From: Siphonodentalium dalli
Taxonomy: Eukaryota; Mollusca; Scaphopoda; Gadilida; Siphonodentaliidae
Length of the DNA stretch: 64,000 nt
Assembly: GCA_032622095.1 (NCBI GenBank)
Contig: CP136066.1
Span: forward strand, 56,820,609-56,884,608
Direction: 5' to 3'
In this document: positions 24,501 to 35,971 of the stretch, piece after piece
How the letters are laid out: every line of letters begins with the position of its first letter
Position numbering within the stretch: the stretch's first letter is position 1
Program-made: the position numbers and the translations under genes
The notes under the pieces: generated by a model
Databases searched by the model: none
What the model was told of the DNA's origin: nothing
What the model saw: only the letters and a program-made list of their open reading frames with translations

Positions 24501-24910
24501 ATTTAGGGGATGGCAATCAGGACATTCACACTAGCAAAAAGATATACATAGAATATATATCTATATTTGCGAATGTCTGCCTGTCTGTCTGTCTGTGTTC
24601 TATAGAAATTCACAGGGGACCATCTAGATGATGCCAAAGTGGTCTACTAGGAGTAGCTTTTTACGAGAAAGATAATGGTCGGGGTTAGAATTTTCTAAAG
24701 TGACGCCGTTGTTGTCAGGGGTAGAAAAGGGGAAGGGGCAGAACAATAAATTGTAGCCGATGGCCACCAAACTTATATATAATGATCCCCATGAAATGAG
24801 GAATCTAATGGTGTAGTTTGAATATGGCAAAAGTCGCGCCGTTCGCGTCAGGGGTGCCCGGAAGGGGAAGGGGCAGATTTTTTTTATGTTGCCGATTTCC
24901 ACCAAACTTA
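21509..24910 (+). repeat. Near-perfect 1.7-kb tandem duplication in Helitron-like sequence
   Basis: Landmarks recur at a spacing of 1701-1702 bp: 21509/23211, 21859/23560, 22409/24111, 22922/24624. The two copies differ by only a few single-base indels (for example AGAGGGGTAAC versus AGAGGGGGTAAC, and ATATATATAG versus ATATATAG). Each copy contains a Helitron-like 5' start (ATCTATATTTGCG, at about 22857 and 24558). The near identity against much more diverged neighbouring copies indicates a very recent event or an assembly artefact. Confidence 0.92.
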
Positions 24911-27729
24911 TATATAATCATCCCCATGATATGAAAAAACCAACGGTGTGGTTTAAAAGTGCCGTCGTTCGAGTCAGGGATGCACGGAAGGGGAGAGGGG
25001 CACCAAAATTGATAAACTAATTTTAGCGCCGATCTCCACCAAATTGATATATATTCTTCTTCATGATATAATGAATCTAATTGTGCGATTTAACAACGCC
25101 AAACCCACGATATGAAAAAACCAACGGCGTGGTTTAAAAGTGGCGTCGTTCGAGTCAGGGATACACGGAAGGGGAGAGGGGCACCAAAATTGAAAAACTA
25201 ATTTTAGCGCCGATCGCCACCAAATTGATATATATATTCTTCTTCATTGTACAAGGAATCAAATTGTGCGCTTTAACAACGCCAAATTGTTGTCTTTTGG
25301 TTGAGAGATTGGGAGGGGTGGGCACTAAATTTGATGATAATTGGTTTGGTCGCGCTTGCCACCACACTTATACAAAATCATCCCCATGGTATGAGGAGTC
25401 TAATGGTGTTGCTTATATTTGTCATATGTGGCCTCATTCGAGTCAGGGTTGCATTGAAAGGGACAGGGGCACCAAAATTGATGCACAATTTTATGCGCCA
25501 ATTTCCACCAAATTGATAGACGTTCTTATCCAAGATACGAGGAATCAAATCGTGTGATTTAAAGACGCCATAGTGGTGCTGTTTGTTTGAAAAGATGGGG
25601 TGTGGATTGGCACCACATTCGATAAAAAAAATTGTTTAGTTACCGGTTATCGCCAAACTTATAAACAATCATCTCTATGATATCAGGAGTATAATCGTGT
25701 GGTTTAAGGATATCATAAGTTGGGCCATTCGAGTCAGTGGTGCATAGAGATGATAGGGACACAACAAATTATATCTATATGTTTAGTGCCGATTTCCACC
25801 AGATTGATACATATTCTTCTCTGTGATACACCAAATTTGTTCCTAATGGGTGAGAGATATGGGGACCTTAAATTTGATACGAATTTGTATACTCGCCAAT
25901 TTTCACCAATTTCATATATATGCATCTCTAATCTCTAATGAGTCTTAGTGTGTGCAGCTTGAGACTGAAATAGGGACGGGAGAGTCACCAAGACTGATAC
26001 AAAATATTTTTAGTACTAATTATCATCAAATTCAGACACGTTCTTCTCAAATTATACAAGAAATCAAATCGTGCTGTCTGTCTGTCTGTCTCTGTGCGTT
26101 CTATATATAACTTCACGCGGTACAATCGAGATGGCACCAAGGCGTTCTAAGAGGGGTAACTGTTTACAAGGAAGATAACGGTGCGGGTAAAAAATTTCTA
26201 AAATGACGCTGTTGGTGTCAGGGGAAGAAAAGGGGGGAGGTCTGTAAAATAAAAAATATATCGTGAAATAGTTTTGTCGCCGATTTCCACCAAACGAATA
26301 CATAATCACTTTCGCAATATGGCGTTGTTCGAGTCAGCGTTGCATCAACAATTGATTTAATAAACTATTTTTTGCCCAGATTTCCACCAAATTGATATAT
26401 TATTCTTCTCTATGATACGAGGAATATCAGCGTGTGATTTAAAGACGTCAAATTGGTGTCGGTTGGATGAGAGATATGGGTCTTAACTATTCTCTGAATT
26501 TGTTTAGTTGCTGATTACCACCAAACATATATATAATCATCGCCAGTATATCATGCATCCATGAGTCTAATGGGATTGGTTTAAATATGTCAAAAGAGGC
26601 AAACGCTGGTACAAATTTATTTGGCACCAATTTCCACCGAATTCATACACGTTTTTCTCTAATGACATACCTTGAATTAAATCACATTTGGTGTCGTTTG
26701 CGTCGCGGATGGCGAGCGGATAGCACTTTCATTGATAAGATTGCTATTCGCCTTTATCCACATATAAGTTATATGCAGTCACCAGGCCATCTCCATATCA
26801 TTTTAAGTAGTTTTGGGCGTTCACATTTCACAATCCCGACATATGGTGACCCACTTAAGTCACTTGAACAATTATATCTTCTTAACTGTCATATTTATAT
26901 GGGAATAGCATTCACAAAATGAGCTAGCAAAAAGAGATACATAGAGGATTGCATATATATTATAACAAAATTGAGTCTGTTCCATTCAATACAGTTTCCA
27001 CAAAAAAGTTACAATTTGTCAAGAGATATGGAAGGCCTGTTCAAAAATAGTGGTCACGGTGTGCAGTCAAATATAGTTTCTTCTGATATACACGAAAATT
27101 CAGTTAGTAGCATAAGACTTTTCAGGATCCTCCCAATACTGCACATTTGACAAGGGTTTTATAACAGACTCATCGACTGACATAAACAACTCATAATCTC
27201 GCTCTGTGTCTGGCACATGTAGCTAATATTTATGCGCATCAACATTTCGTTTAAACAGAGAATATTTAGTCAATATATAGCACCATGAACAGAGGAGCAC
27301 CTGGAAATTTCTTTGAAACATCTGCATCTTCATGAAAATAGCCAGGTGTCCTCGAGAACTTAGTCCAACCCACTAAATTGATTGATACATCTCAATATTT
27401 AAAACCCAATTATAATCTGTTATCGATCTAATGTGTTTGTGATGTTCATGTATCATATTATAACGTCTAATGTATACGCAGTTGTAAATAGATACATACT
27501 TCATTATTGTTGGAACAGATTAATCGCGACAAACAGAATGACAATTGACAAAGTGAGCCACTACTTATATTCCATGACTGTAATAATCATGTTATATGAT
27601 GCTATCTGAATATACAATTTATGAGAAAACACTTTTAAGCAAGAGCATTCTCTATCCCCAACAAATATCCACAACATACAGAGGGTTTCTCGTCGCATTA
27701 ACCTGGGCAACGCCGGGTAACCCTGCTGG
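24560..27729 (+). mobile_element. Helitron-like non-autonomous element with both ends
   Basis: The 5' end is TC (24560) in TATA|TCTATATTTGCG. The 3' end is CTGG (27726-27729) followed by T, eight bases after a hairpin CCTGGGCAACGCCGGG (27702-27717). This matches the Helitron layout of 5' TC, a 3' hairpin and a terminal CTRR inserted before T, with the terminal CTAG here read as CTGG. The body is the tandem CCGATTTCCACCAAA unit series in its first two thirds, followed by about 1 kb of unique sequence that is repeated at 55.2-56.2 kb. It encodes no Rep/helicase. Confidence 0.55.
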
Positions 27730-28129
27730 TACAAAATAAAGTCACAATTCTCAACCAGTTCCAAAAATCAGAAACTGATCTAAAATAGATATTAGTGAAA
27801 AAAACATCAAATTGTGTACTTTTGGCGTCCATTATGGCGCCATTTTGGATTATCGTAGACAAATTGAATGTGAATACAAAGGTGGACATCCATGGTATTT
27901 CTTCGACATTCTACAGAGTCTATATATCCTTTAATGTAGCCATTATATTTGACACAAAATATACCTCTAAATCTCTAATTTTCGAAATGTCCAGGTCAAT
28001 TTGAAGGTCAATGGGTCACCAAAATACTGGAACCAGCTAACTGGTTGATGTGGACCACATACCCAACCAACCCTGAAAGTTTCATGCTTTAATCCAAAAG
28101 TGAACGATTTTGCGTTAAGCTACTCCTAC
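27730..28129. other. No gene seen
   Basis: AT-rich sequence after the Helitron-like 3' end. It contains TGGCGTCCATTATGGCGCCA, a small dyad near 27822, and no supportable coding region. Confidence 0.4.
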
Positions 28130-28620
28130 CCGGGTTCCTATAGCCAATATCAGAATTTAAAGAGTTAATAAAACCGGCGGTGGACGACACAGCAAATACA
28201 CGTTCGCAACCTATCTTAGTATGTATCCCACTGCCATAAGGCATCATATGATGTTGTCCGTGGGCCCGTAGGACTGCCCGGGCTTGTCCGGGCTCTCTTG
28301 TGTTCTTCTGGCGCATATCGTCATTTAAGAGTTTAATGAAGCCGTCCGTGAACGAGATAGCGAGTCAATCTTCCAGTTTCCCTTTAGAAGAGTGTATCGC
28401 TACCATTAATTTAGTCATCAATATATAATGTGATCGTGACTGTGTCTGCCCGGGCTCTCCCGGGTTATTCTTTTCAATATCGGCATTTACAGGGTAAATA
28501 AACCGCCGGTGGATGACACAGCAAGTAAATTTTCATAATATATGCTTATGTTGTATCATACTACAATAAGGCGTCATATTAGATTGTCCGCGGGCCCACG
28601 GGCCGCCCGGGATTGCCCGG
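28130..28620. repeat. Inverted copies of the 15.5-16.6-kb satellite
   Basis: Words such as AACGAGATAGCGAGTCAATC, CATCAATATATAATGTGATC and AAGGCATCATATGATG are reverse complements of the unit at 15525-16200, about 12 kb away. Confidence 0.75.
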
Positions 28621-28872
28621 GCAGTAATTAGTCACACCCGGATGGATTATTTAAATTATTAGAACATCCATCTCAGCAGTCAAATTTGCTCATTCAAATA
28701 GGCGAATTAAAGATGACATATAAGACCCTGATCACATGACCATGCATGCCGTCGTTTCGGACATCCGTTTAGTAGTATCCTAATCAGGTTTATATTGAGA
28801 CCCCCCCCCCATAGCGAAACGATACGATACGACTATGTGTATATAAGACGGTCGCATTATCGGCACAGTTAA

Positions 28873-29317
28873 AGGTACTCAGTCCGATTCGATGGTCCCC
28901 ATATCATCAGATTCCAACAACAACATTTTTTTTAATGCTGCTTCAGTTATCAGAATCGATTAATTGCACAAAAATAATGCTAACCACAGTCAACTGCTGT
29001 ATAAAATTGCCCAAAACCTGTTATTTATCAACATTTTGTTCAATGAAATTTTGCCAATTTGTCAAATATCTGACACAAAAAAGCCAATTGATTTTAGAGT
29101 TATCCAACTTCATCCGCAATGTGGTCCGATACATTCTTCTCGACGACTGTTATTGGGCCACTATATATTCCAAGTGGTGAAAAATAATAGATTTTAAAAA
29201 TCGATATTTGATCACTCTGAGCTTTGATGGGTAGGTTCCTCGACTCGAATCCTACATTTTTTACCCCCGATGTCAAATAAATAGTAATTGATGGGCGCTT
29301 AATCGGATTGAGCACCT
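28873..29317. mobile_element. TTAA-flanked MITE, 445 bp
   Basis: Terminal inverted repeats AGGTACTCAGTCCGATT (28873) and AATCGGATTGAGCACCT (ends 29317), with two mismatches, are bordered by TTAA at 28869-28872 and 29318-29321. No transposase frame lies inside. It is a different family from the MITEs at 16803, 57910 and 60296. Confidence 0.75.
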
Positions 29318-29613
29318 TTAATACCATATACTAAGGAGGTTATCCTGCCCGTAGCGAAAGGAGCCACTTAATCTTACTGTCCATGCATTATTTTTTTTAA
29401 TCAGAGACAGGGTTTGTGTTTTTTTTTATTTTTACTGGGAGTGTCTCGCCCAAACTCGATCAAACCGATAAACAGAGAAACCAATCTAGCTATTATGGTA
29501 TGGGGGTCAATCAATTGAACAAATGCAATGATAGTTATGACACAAAACTTCGCAAAAGATATGTAGCCGATGGTTCGTTACGGGGGGGGCATATACGCTC
29601 GGTATAACATATC

Positions 29614-30560
29614 ACGGACATTTCTAATTATGTTCAGCATCGAAGAGTCACAAATATCGACATCTGGTGTCGTAAATATCTCATTAAAATGTTATCATTA
29701 GTTTTCAGCATCGAAAACGCAAACTATAGTGGAGTCAAGTCAGGTAAGACATCTTTTATGGTGCTTCTTGAATCATTATCTCAATAGGGGTCCGCACTAA
29801 TAACATGGAAATCGACGTATAACTTCACCGGATCCTGGTCATTTAATTGTACACGGACTTGATATGTTTCAGAAAGTCATAGCAAAGTTCGATGCCGATT
29901 TTGTTCAGAATTTATGAAACAATAAAGAGTGTGTATGTTATATCTCAGACTGAACACAGATGGAAAAATACAACTATAATTTGCAAGAAATTTTAGAGAA
30001 TACTAAGGTTGTCGGCATTTTGTGCATTTAACCACGAATATTAAAAACCGATTAAAGTGACAAAAACTCCCATCACTGGATCGAGGCGTCAAGTCTGATA
30101 CAGACAGATAAATATACGCATTCAAAACACATCGCGGATATTGCTCGTTATTGTCAGAATCTAGGTGTCACAAATGTCGATATCTGGCATCACAACTATC
30201 TCATTAAAATCTGATCATTAGTTTTCAGCACCGGGCACGAAAACTATAGTGGAGCCAAGTCAGGTAGGATTATTTAACTGTACTCCTGGAATCATTATCT
30301 CAATAGGGGTTCGCACTAATAACATGGAAATCGACGTATAACTTCGCAGGATCCTGGTCATTTAATTGTATACGGACTTCATATCTTTCAGAAAAGCAAA
30401 GTTCGATGCCGATTTTGTTCAGAATTTATGAAACAATAAAGAGTGTGTATGTTATGTCTCAGACTGAACACAGATGGAAAAATGCAACTATAATTTGCAA
30501 GAAATTTTAGAGAATACTAAGATTGTCGGCATTTTGTGCATTTAATCACGAATATTAAAG
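29614..30560. repeat. Two direct copies of a ~515-bp host repeat (empty paralogues of the Polinton site)
   Basis: The units share TCACAAATATCGACATCTGG, TTCGCACTAATAACATGG, TTATGAAACAATAAAGAGTG and TGTTATATCTCAGACTGA, spaced about 514 bp. Both contain AGTGTG (29928-29933 and 30442-30447), exactly where a third copy (33850-34270 continuing at 51329) is split by the Polinton. No coding frame. Confidence 0.85.
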
Positions 30561-33310
30561 TGTAACTGACACGAATTAATAAATCTAAACAATATACAAT
30601 GTAAATGATGTATCTATCATCCCTCAATGACAATACAATCGTTGCCAGTCGTGACTACAGCCGAATCGACTACCCGAGACCGATAACTGTAAGACGCTAT
30701 GTTTTTGTTATGATTTTGCACGAAACACGTGGCTTATTGCGTGACGTCATATGCAGAGAACCGGCGTGTCATTTACATAATACATTAGTTCATGACGCAA
30801 TTCTCTAATTAAATATACTGATATTCTGGTCTTCAGATTTTCGCAGTCTTTCTAATTTGTGATGTGTTTTAAGTTATCTGACTGATATAGTATTCACTGT
30901 CAGACATTAACCAAATAAATATGTTTATGTCGTGCTTAGACTAAGGAATTTGGAAATTCACGCAAATTTGTCACCATGGAAAATCTCGCTGGATAATCAG
31001 CTGCCGATTAGTTTTATTAATATTTTAATAGATGACATATATGCATAAAATAAATCAAATTCTGGTGGTCTGATTCACACTTTCACTTAGAGAAACATTC
31101 CTTTCTGAATAATAGCTATATTTCTTCTGGTCACGTCTTCACAAACAATGTCATGATTCTGGGTGAAAAATAAAAACAATAACGATTCACCGGCCGGGAA
31201 TGGCGAATCTTGAATGACAATTGCTTCTCTTACAAGAGTGGGGAAGCCGATCGCTCGGAATCGTAGTACTGTTATAACTTTACACATAACTGCATGGTTA
31301 CCGATACTAAATACACCAAACTTTTATTTATACGGACAATTTTAGGCCTATACCGGTATGTGCACTTTTAAGAATACCGGTATCAATTTCTCATCAATTA
31401 TCACAATATTTTTTAATCTAATATATAAAAGGCTATCAGAAACGCAGGTAATATGACTATTAATTTGTTATATGACCTCAAATATGGTAATTCATCACGT
31501 GATTTCTGTTTCATCGACAAATTTGTCCATACACTGGGACGTACACATTTTGTTCGAGAATATTTTTGTCCTTTTTTTGTGTATAATCTAGTGGAAAATA
31601 ATACTATTTTAAAAAGAAATTTCAACACATACTTTATTAAGGAAATATATCACTTGAAGTTGCTTATAACATATATTTATTCCTTTGTTAGGAACTCTTT
31701 GTAGATAACATATATTAAACCTGAGGACCATTGTGGAAATAAGTCTGCCCAGTCATTAAAAATATATATTTTCTTTTCTGTTTCAATAACTTCTGTATAC
31801 AATCTAAACTGCATGTAACATCATTCAAACTGTATGACCTTTTGTAATATGTTTTTACATCGCACCAAATAAATCTATCTATATATCTATCTATCTATAC
31901 ACAACAATGAAAAAGCTCTTAAGTTTTCTCTACTTTTTAAACTACTTGACAATAAAATATGGAAATGAGACAGGCAATCTTATGTCACAATATAATGTTT
32001 ATCAATAACTCGCCAGATAACCACGCCCAAAATAGTATATACTTCAGTGTCAGTGACAGCCGATGTGCATTCGGAACAAACGCAACACAATATAGATCCT
32101 GTGTCAGACATGAACTACGTATCTATGTCGGTCTTATTGTTCCACAATGCGCAAAAATAAAACAACAAGAACACGAGTGTTCTTAAGATAAAATATGTTC
32201 CACTGTTAAAAAAAACAAACGTGAAACCATTTTGTTGGGTATCGGTACCTTTGGCGGAGTGATACAAATTACAAGGCCAGTACACGTGGGTGCTTTGTTG
32301 TGTGAAGTTTATTGCAACACGAGTTTCAAAATATCATGTATTCGTTGTACTGCATCGCCAGTGTTGCAGAAATAGAACTTCGTGATTCGACTGTACATCT
32401 CAGTCAATATCGGGAGGAATTTTCAGATACAACTTCATAGATGAAAAGTGTTTTAAGTGTATGTTTTTGGAAGGAATATTTTCATTTCGACACGTCGTGT
32501 TGGCTATTGTATCGCCAGTGTTTCGTGTGACCTCATTATATTTTATATACAAAATCGCTTGTTTCATGCTCGGTTTATCTGGATATACATTGTGGCAAAG
32601 AATTACAATACATTATGAAACTTCGTGGAATCTTCGTATGGTGATAGAGTTGATGGTGATACTACAAGTTGATAATTAATATGTAGTTCAAAATAAACGT
32701 AAATATTTACTGCGTAAATGTCGTCAACTTGAACGAGGGCTTGAACCAGTTAATATGCTGGTGACGTGAGTACAACACTTTTCTAATTTGTATTCAATTT
32801 CGGACATATCTTATTTTAAGTCATTTGTCTACGATGAACAGTGTCCCCATCCATAATGTATGCACAATATTATAGTTAAGAGTATATAATTTGGTAGAGT
32901 TATACAGAAATTATTAAAAAATGAAACAATTTTAATACTAACATGGCTGGACTATATATGTATATATACCAGTCACATTATTAACCCAACATATCAAGGC
33001 CGCCATGTCTAAATATCTTGTTTGGTATATATAAGTGGACGTGGGCACACATTTAGCCCATGTTTGACCACCCTCTCATTTATTTTGTGTATGTAATTTG
33101 TTACTTTTTTGCCCATTCTCTCACAATATTGTAGGATCACGTTTTATTTGTAATTGTCATTATTTTGTACTTTCATTAAAATAATCAGTGTTCAGCCCAC
33201 ATGCCTACTGTTTCACAGCTAGATAATTAACGCAATTAAAACACCAATGTATATTGCTACGAGTAGTACAAGTGCGAGTTCTCAACCCGGGGTGGGGGGG
33301 GTGGGGTCAC
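30561..33310. other. Mostly unique sequence without a recognisable gene
   Basis: Open frames of 65-83 codons on both strands have no recognisable domain. A CTAT microsatellite lies at about 31871-31899. Two related segments containing ATCGCCAGTGTT and AACTTCGTG occur near 32350 and 32510. Nothing else is supportable. Confidence 0.45.
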
Positions 33311-33317
33311 CGCTCGA

Positions 33318-33540
33318 TCAGAAAACCCCTTCGAACTTCGTATAGTTCTCGAAATAGCCAGCTAATTTAGCTAAATGTTTATGGCTTGATAGACTTGACA
33401 GTTTAAAATACTTTCGTTTTGTGGACACAAATCTTCTCCACTGTCGGGCAATGCTTGCATCTCTTTGGCCACTTGAAGAGAAGATTCTTCTCTTGCTCAC
33501 AATTTTGGGCAACCCACGTCGCTAGCATATCAGTAATCAC
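33318..33540 (-). pseudogene. Degenerate THAP-type zinc-finger domain, frameshifted
   Basis: On the minus strand, an N-terminal part (near MLATWVAQNC, then LFKWPK) and a second frame (ARQWRRFVSTKRKYF, then YFENYTKF) together follow the order of a THAP DNA-binding domain: early CX4C, FPKD-like loop, RxxWxxFV core, CxxH and a C-terminal FENY-like motif. The first zinc Cys is Trp, the CxxH cysteine is Ser, and the two halves lie in different frames, so it cannot form the normal zinc site. THAP domains occur in host transcription factors and P-element transposases; this may be either. A CpG-rich segment with TCACGTGAC lies just upstream at about 33650. Confidence 0.5.
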
Positions 33541-33849
33541 AGATAACAATAAAAACAACAAATTTGCAAAATGAAAACTTCGAAACAAGCCGTGGGCCAA
33601 GCACTCGGCCGATGTGTTTACGTCCGCATTCTCTGTCTATGACGTCGTGTGTCACGTGACCGCCGCCATGAGACTTTCTAAAGTCTCTCGAAATTGAAAA
33701 ATAAAAATGTTTTTCCGAGGCGTATATCTCACTAATTAGGCGGTTTCGTGTCGGATTTTTAACTGATTATAATAGAATAGGTAATAGTGGTTTAAATAAT
33801 CGTATTTTCTTCCCGGTTTGAGCTACTTTTTTATCTCTGACAGCTCCAC

Positions 33850-34270
33850 TTTAAAAACCGATTAAAGTGACAAAAAATCCAACCACTGGATCGAGGCGTC
33901 AAGTCTGATACAGACAGATATATATACGCATTCAAATCACATCGCGGATATTTCTCATCATTGTCCGAATCTAGGTGTCACAAATATCGATATCTGGCAT
34001 CATAACTATCTCATTATAATCTGATCATTAGTTTTCAGCTCCGAAAAGACCATGGTAGAGTCAAGTCAGGTAGGACAGGTAGGCTTATGGAATCATTATC
34101 GCAATGGGGGTTCGCACTAATAACATGGAAATCGACGAATAACTTCACCGGATTTTGGTCATTTAGTTGTATACGTACTTCATGTGTTTCAGAAAGTCGT
34201 GGCCAAGTTCAGAATACATGAAACAATAAAGAGTATATCTATCATGATATAGTCAAAAATAACGAGTGTG
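33850..34270. repeat. Left part of the third host-repeat copy, target of the Polinton
   Basis: Follows the 29.6-30.6-kb units through CACAAATATCGATATCTGGC, CACTAATAACATGGAAATCG and ATGAAACAATAAAGAGT. It ends at the duplicated AGTGTG (34265-34270) that borders the element. Confidence 0.8.
34265..34270. repeat. Target site duplication, left copy (AGTGTG)
   Basis: Identical to 51329-51334 and present once in each empty paralogue of the surrounding host repeat. Confidence 0.9.
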
Positions 34271-34492
34271 AGTAGTAATGGTGGGCACTATGGCCCAGTA
34301 CCACCCAGACATGGGCACTATGGCCCAGTACCCCCCAGACATGGGCACTATGGCCCAGTACCCCCCAGACATGGGGTACTGGGCCATAGTGCCCATGTCT
34401 GGGGGATACTGGGCCATAGTTCCCACCCTGAGGATAGATGTTCCTGTCATTGATGTGACATTTCTGATCGAAAAAATGAAAATGGACTTAGA
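34271..34492. repeat. Left terminal inverted repeat of the Polinton
   Basis: Complementary to the right end down to the word AATGGACTTAGA. The outer 157 bp contains three direct 30-bp units (GGGCACTATGGCCCAGTACC...) followed by about two in inverted orientation, so this terminus is itself a foldback (34280-34427). It is shorter than the right TIR (222 versus 291 bp) because it has fewer units. Open frames crossing it on both strands are repeat translations. Confidence 0.92.
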
Positions 34493-34569
34493 ATTATTTT
34501 TTTCAAAAGGAAAATCTCACTTTGGAAAATATCAATTAGCTATCAAGAGTATCTTTTCGATCATTTGGT

Positions 34570-34585
34570 GGCCCTGAAAAGGGCC
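34570..34585 (-). terminator. GC hairpin at 3' end of OTU-like gene
   Basis: In the gene's sense (minus strand), GGCCCTTTTCAGGGCC lies 18 bp after the stop codon and is preceded by an A-run. It is one of five related hairpins in the left island. Function is inferred: mRNA 3'-end formation or termination. Confidence 0.6.
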
Positions 34586-34602
34586 GTTTTTTTTGTTATA
34601 GT

Positions 34603-35067
34603 TTAGAATCCGCCACATTGAACTTCTTTGTTCGCCAAAACTTCAATTGATTTGTCTCCTCGCCTCATCCATATTTCGCATTCACAATAATGCTCGTGGC
34701 AAACGTGGGGGATCCACACTAGAGGTATTGATGACTTGAATCTTGGTGTTGATTTGTAGCCGCCTTTGGTAGCATCAAACATGACGATAGGTCGCTGTAT
34801 AACAGTCGCCGCTAATTCAACCATCAATCTTGATTTGGCCAAAAGTGGCGTGCGCCGTAAATCTTGTGCCGACGCACCAAGTTCGTCACTCTCTGCGTAG
34901 TACAGGTCAACTGCCGCATCTCTCAGAATCATCCATCCATCGGTCGTCCCGTAAATCCCGAGGCTGAGTGCCCTCCAAAATAGCGATATTTCTTCACCGT
35001 ACACTGCTTTACAGTATACCCCACCGCCCATTATCTCGTCAAGATCTGTTATGTTTACAGCAGTCAT
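34603..35067 (-). CDS. OTU-like cysteine protease fold, catalytic Cys replaced by Ser
   Basis: 154 residues. Around residues 24-40 the sequence EEISLFWRALSLGIYG aligns with the OTU nucleophile motif (D-G-N-C-L-F-R-A-L), with Ser where the catalytic Cys should be and one extra Trp. The helix near residue 90 ending in QRPIVMFDA and the late EHYCECEI (about residue 127) fit the later OTU elements, including the His. OTU enzymes remove ubiquitin; the Cys-to-Ser change suggests loss of catalysis, perhaps leaving ubiquitin binding. It is the leftmost gene and reads outward. Its ATG is at the edge of a promoter cassette duplicated at 36938-37490, and a GC hairpin follows its stop. The assignment rests on motif order only. 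Confidence 0.5.
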   Translation of the reverse strand: MTAVNITDLDEIMGGGVYCKAVYGEEISLFWRALSLGIYGTTDGWMILRDAAVDLYYAESDELGASAQDLRRTPLLAKSRLMVELAATVIQRPIVMFDATKGGYKSTPRFKSSIPLVWIPHVCHEHYCECEIWMRRGDKSIEVLANKEVQCGGF

Positions 35068-35930
35068 CTTTGAATGTAGAATAAGTCTGAAGATCCGTCT
35101 TGAACATATATCACGATTGCGCGGGCGGTAGAGAAAGCATATAATACTTTGACGTTAAAAATGACAAATGTTCCCTGACGTTGTGTTTCTTTTCAGTGCA
35201 TTATCTGTTAGTTTCACCATTTCGATATGTTATAGATTAAATTCATGATAGTATATACAATTAATTAAGATGTTTTAACATATGAATTCATCTTCGTTCA
35301 TAAACGATGACCAACTAAAGTTATCAAATGCAATGATCAAGAAAAATGTTCAGTATGTTTCTTGTGTTCAGTTTTTATGTATAAAATATGTACAATTCCA
35401 AAACCAAAAACTAGAAAAACATTCCATATTTGCCTAACGAGGTAATAAATATATCAATCATGTGTACCAAATAATAGATAATGATCTAACGAAATTAAAA
35501 ACATTTGTTTGATCGCTATGCAATAATGATCAAGAAAAATATGCATGTTGATCCGGTTCTGAAAAAACACAACGTCAGGAAATATTTGTCAATTTTAACG
35601 CCAACGCGACATGTGATTTCATTGACGCCCGTGTAACAATCTTGTGTTCAGTTTTATGTATAAAATATGTACAATTCCAAAAACAAAAACTAGAAAAACA
35701 TTCCATATTTTCCTAACGAGATAACAAATATATCAATCATGTGTACCAACTAATAGATAATGATCTAACGAAATAAAAAACATTTGTTTGATCGCTATAC
35801 AATAATGATCAAGAAAAATATGCATGTTGATCCGGCTCTGAAAAAACACAACTTGAGGAAATATTTGTCAATTTTAACGCCAACGCGACATGTGATTTCA
35901 TTGTCGCCCGTGTCAAATGTATACAAATAT
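35061..35930. promoter_or_regulatory. Divergent promoter cassette 1, with internal 282-bp duplication
   Basis: Separates the OTU-like gene (minus) from the gene at 35972 (plus). Its first ~570 bp recurs at 36938-37490 between another divergent gene pair. Within cassette 1 the segment starting CTTGTGTTCAGTTTT is itself duplicated (35359-35640 and 35641-35927). Shared landmarks are CAGTCATCTTTGAATG (containing the minus-strand start codon), GAATTCATCTTCGTTCATAA and AACGCCAACGCGACATGTGA. No coding frame is supported inside, so a bidirectional regulatory role is the simplest inference. Confidence 0.6.
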
Positions 35931-35971
35931 TTTCGAATTTGATCAACCTTACATTGCATTGCTATCAAGAG

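Noticed and set aside
17437-27729. Open frames of 60-140 codons across the Helitron-like repeats
   Set aside because: They recur in every copy in step with the ~140-bp units, on both strands, with frameshifts between copies and no domain.
34280-34427. 30-bp repeats that might be read as a CRISPR-like array
   Set aside because: The units are contiguous with no spacers, they are inverted halfway, and the host is an animal.
34253-34577. Open frames on both strands in the left TIR with periodic Pro/Gly/Trp words
   Set aside because: They are translations of the 30-bp terminal units and occur in mirrored form at 51035-51376.
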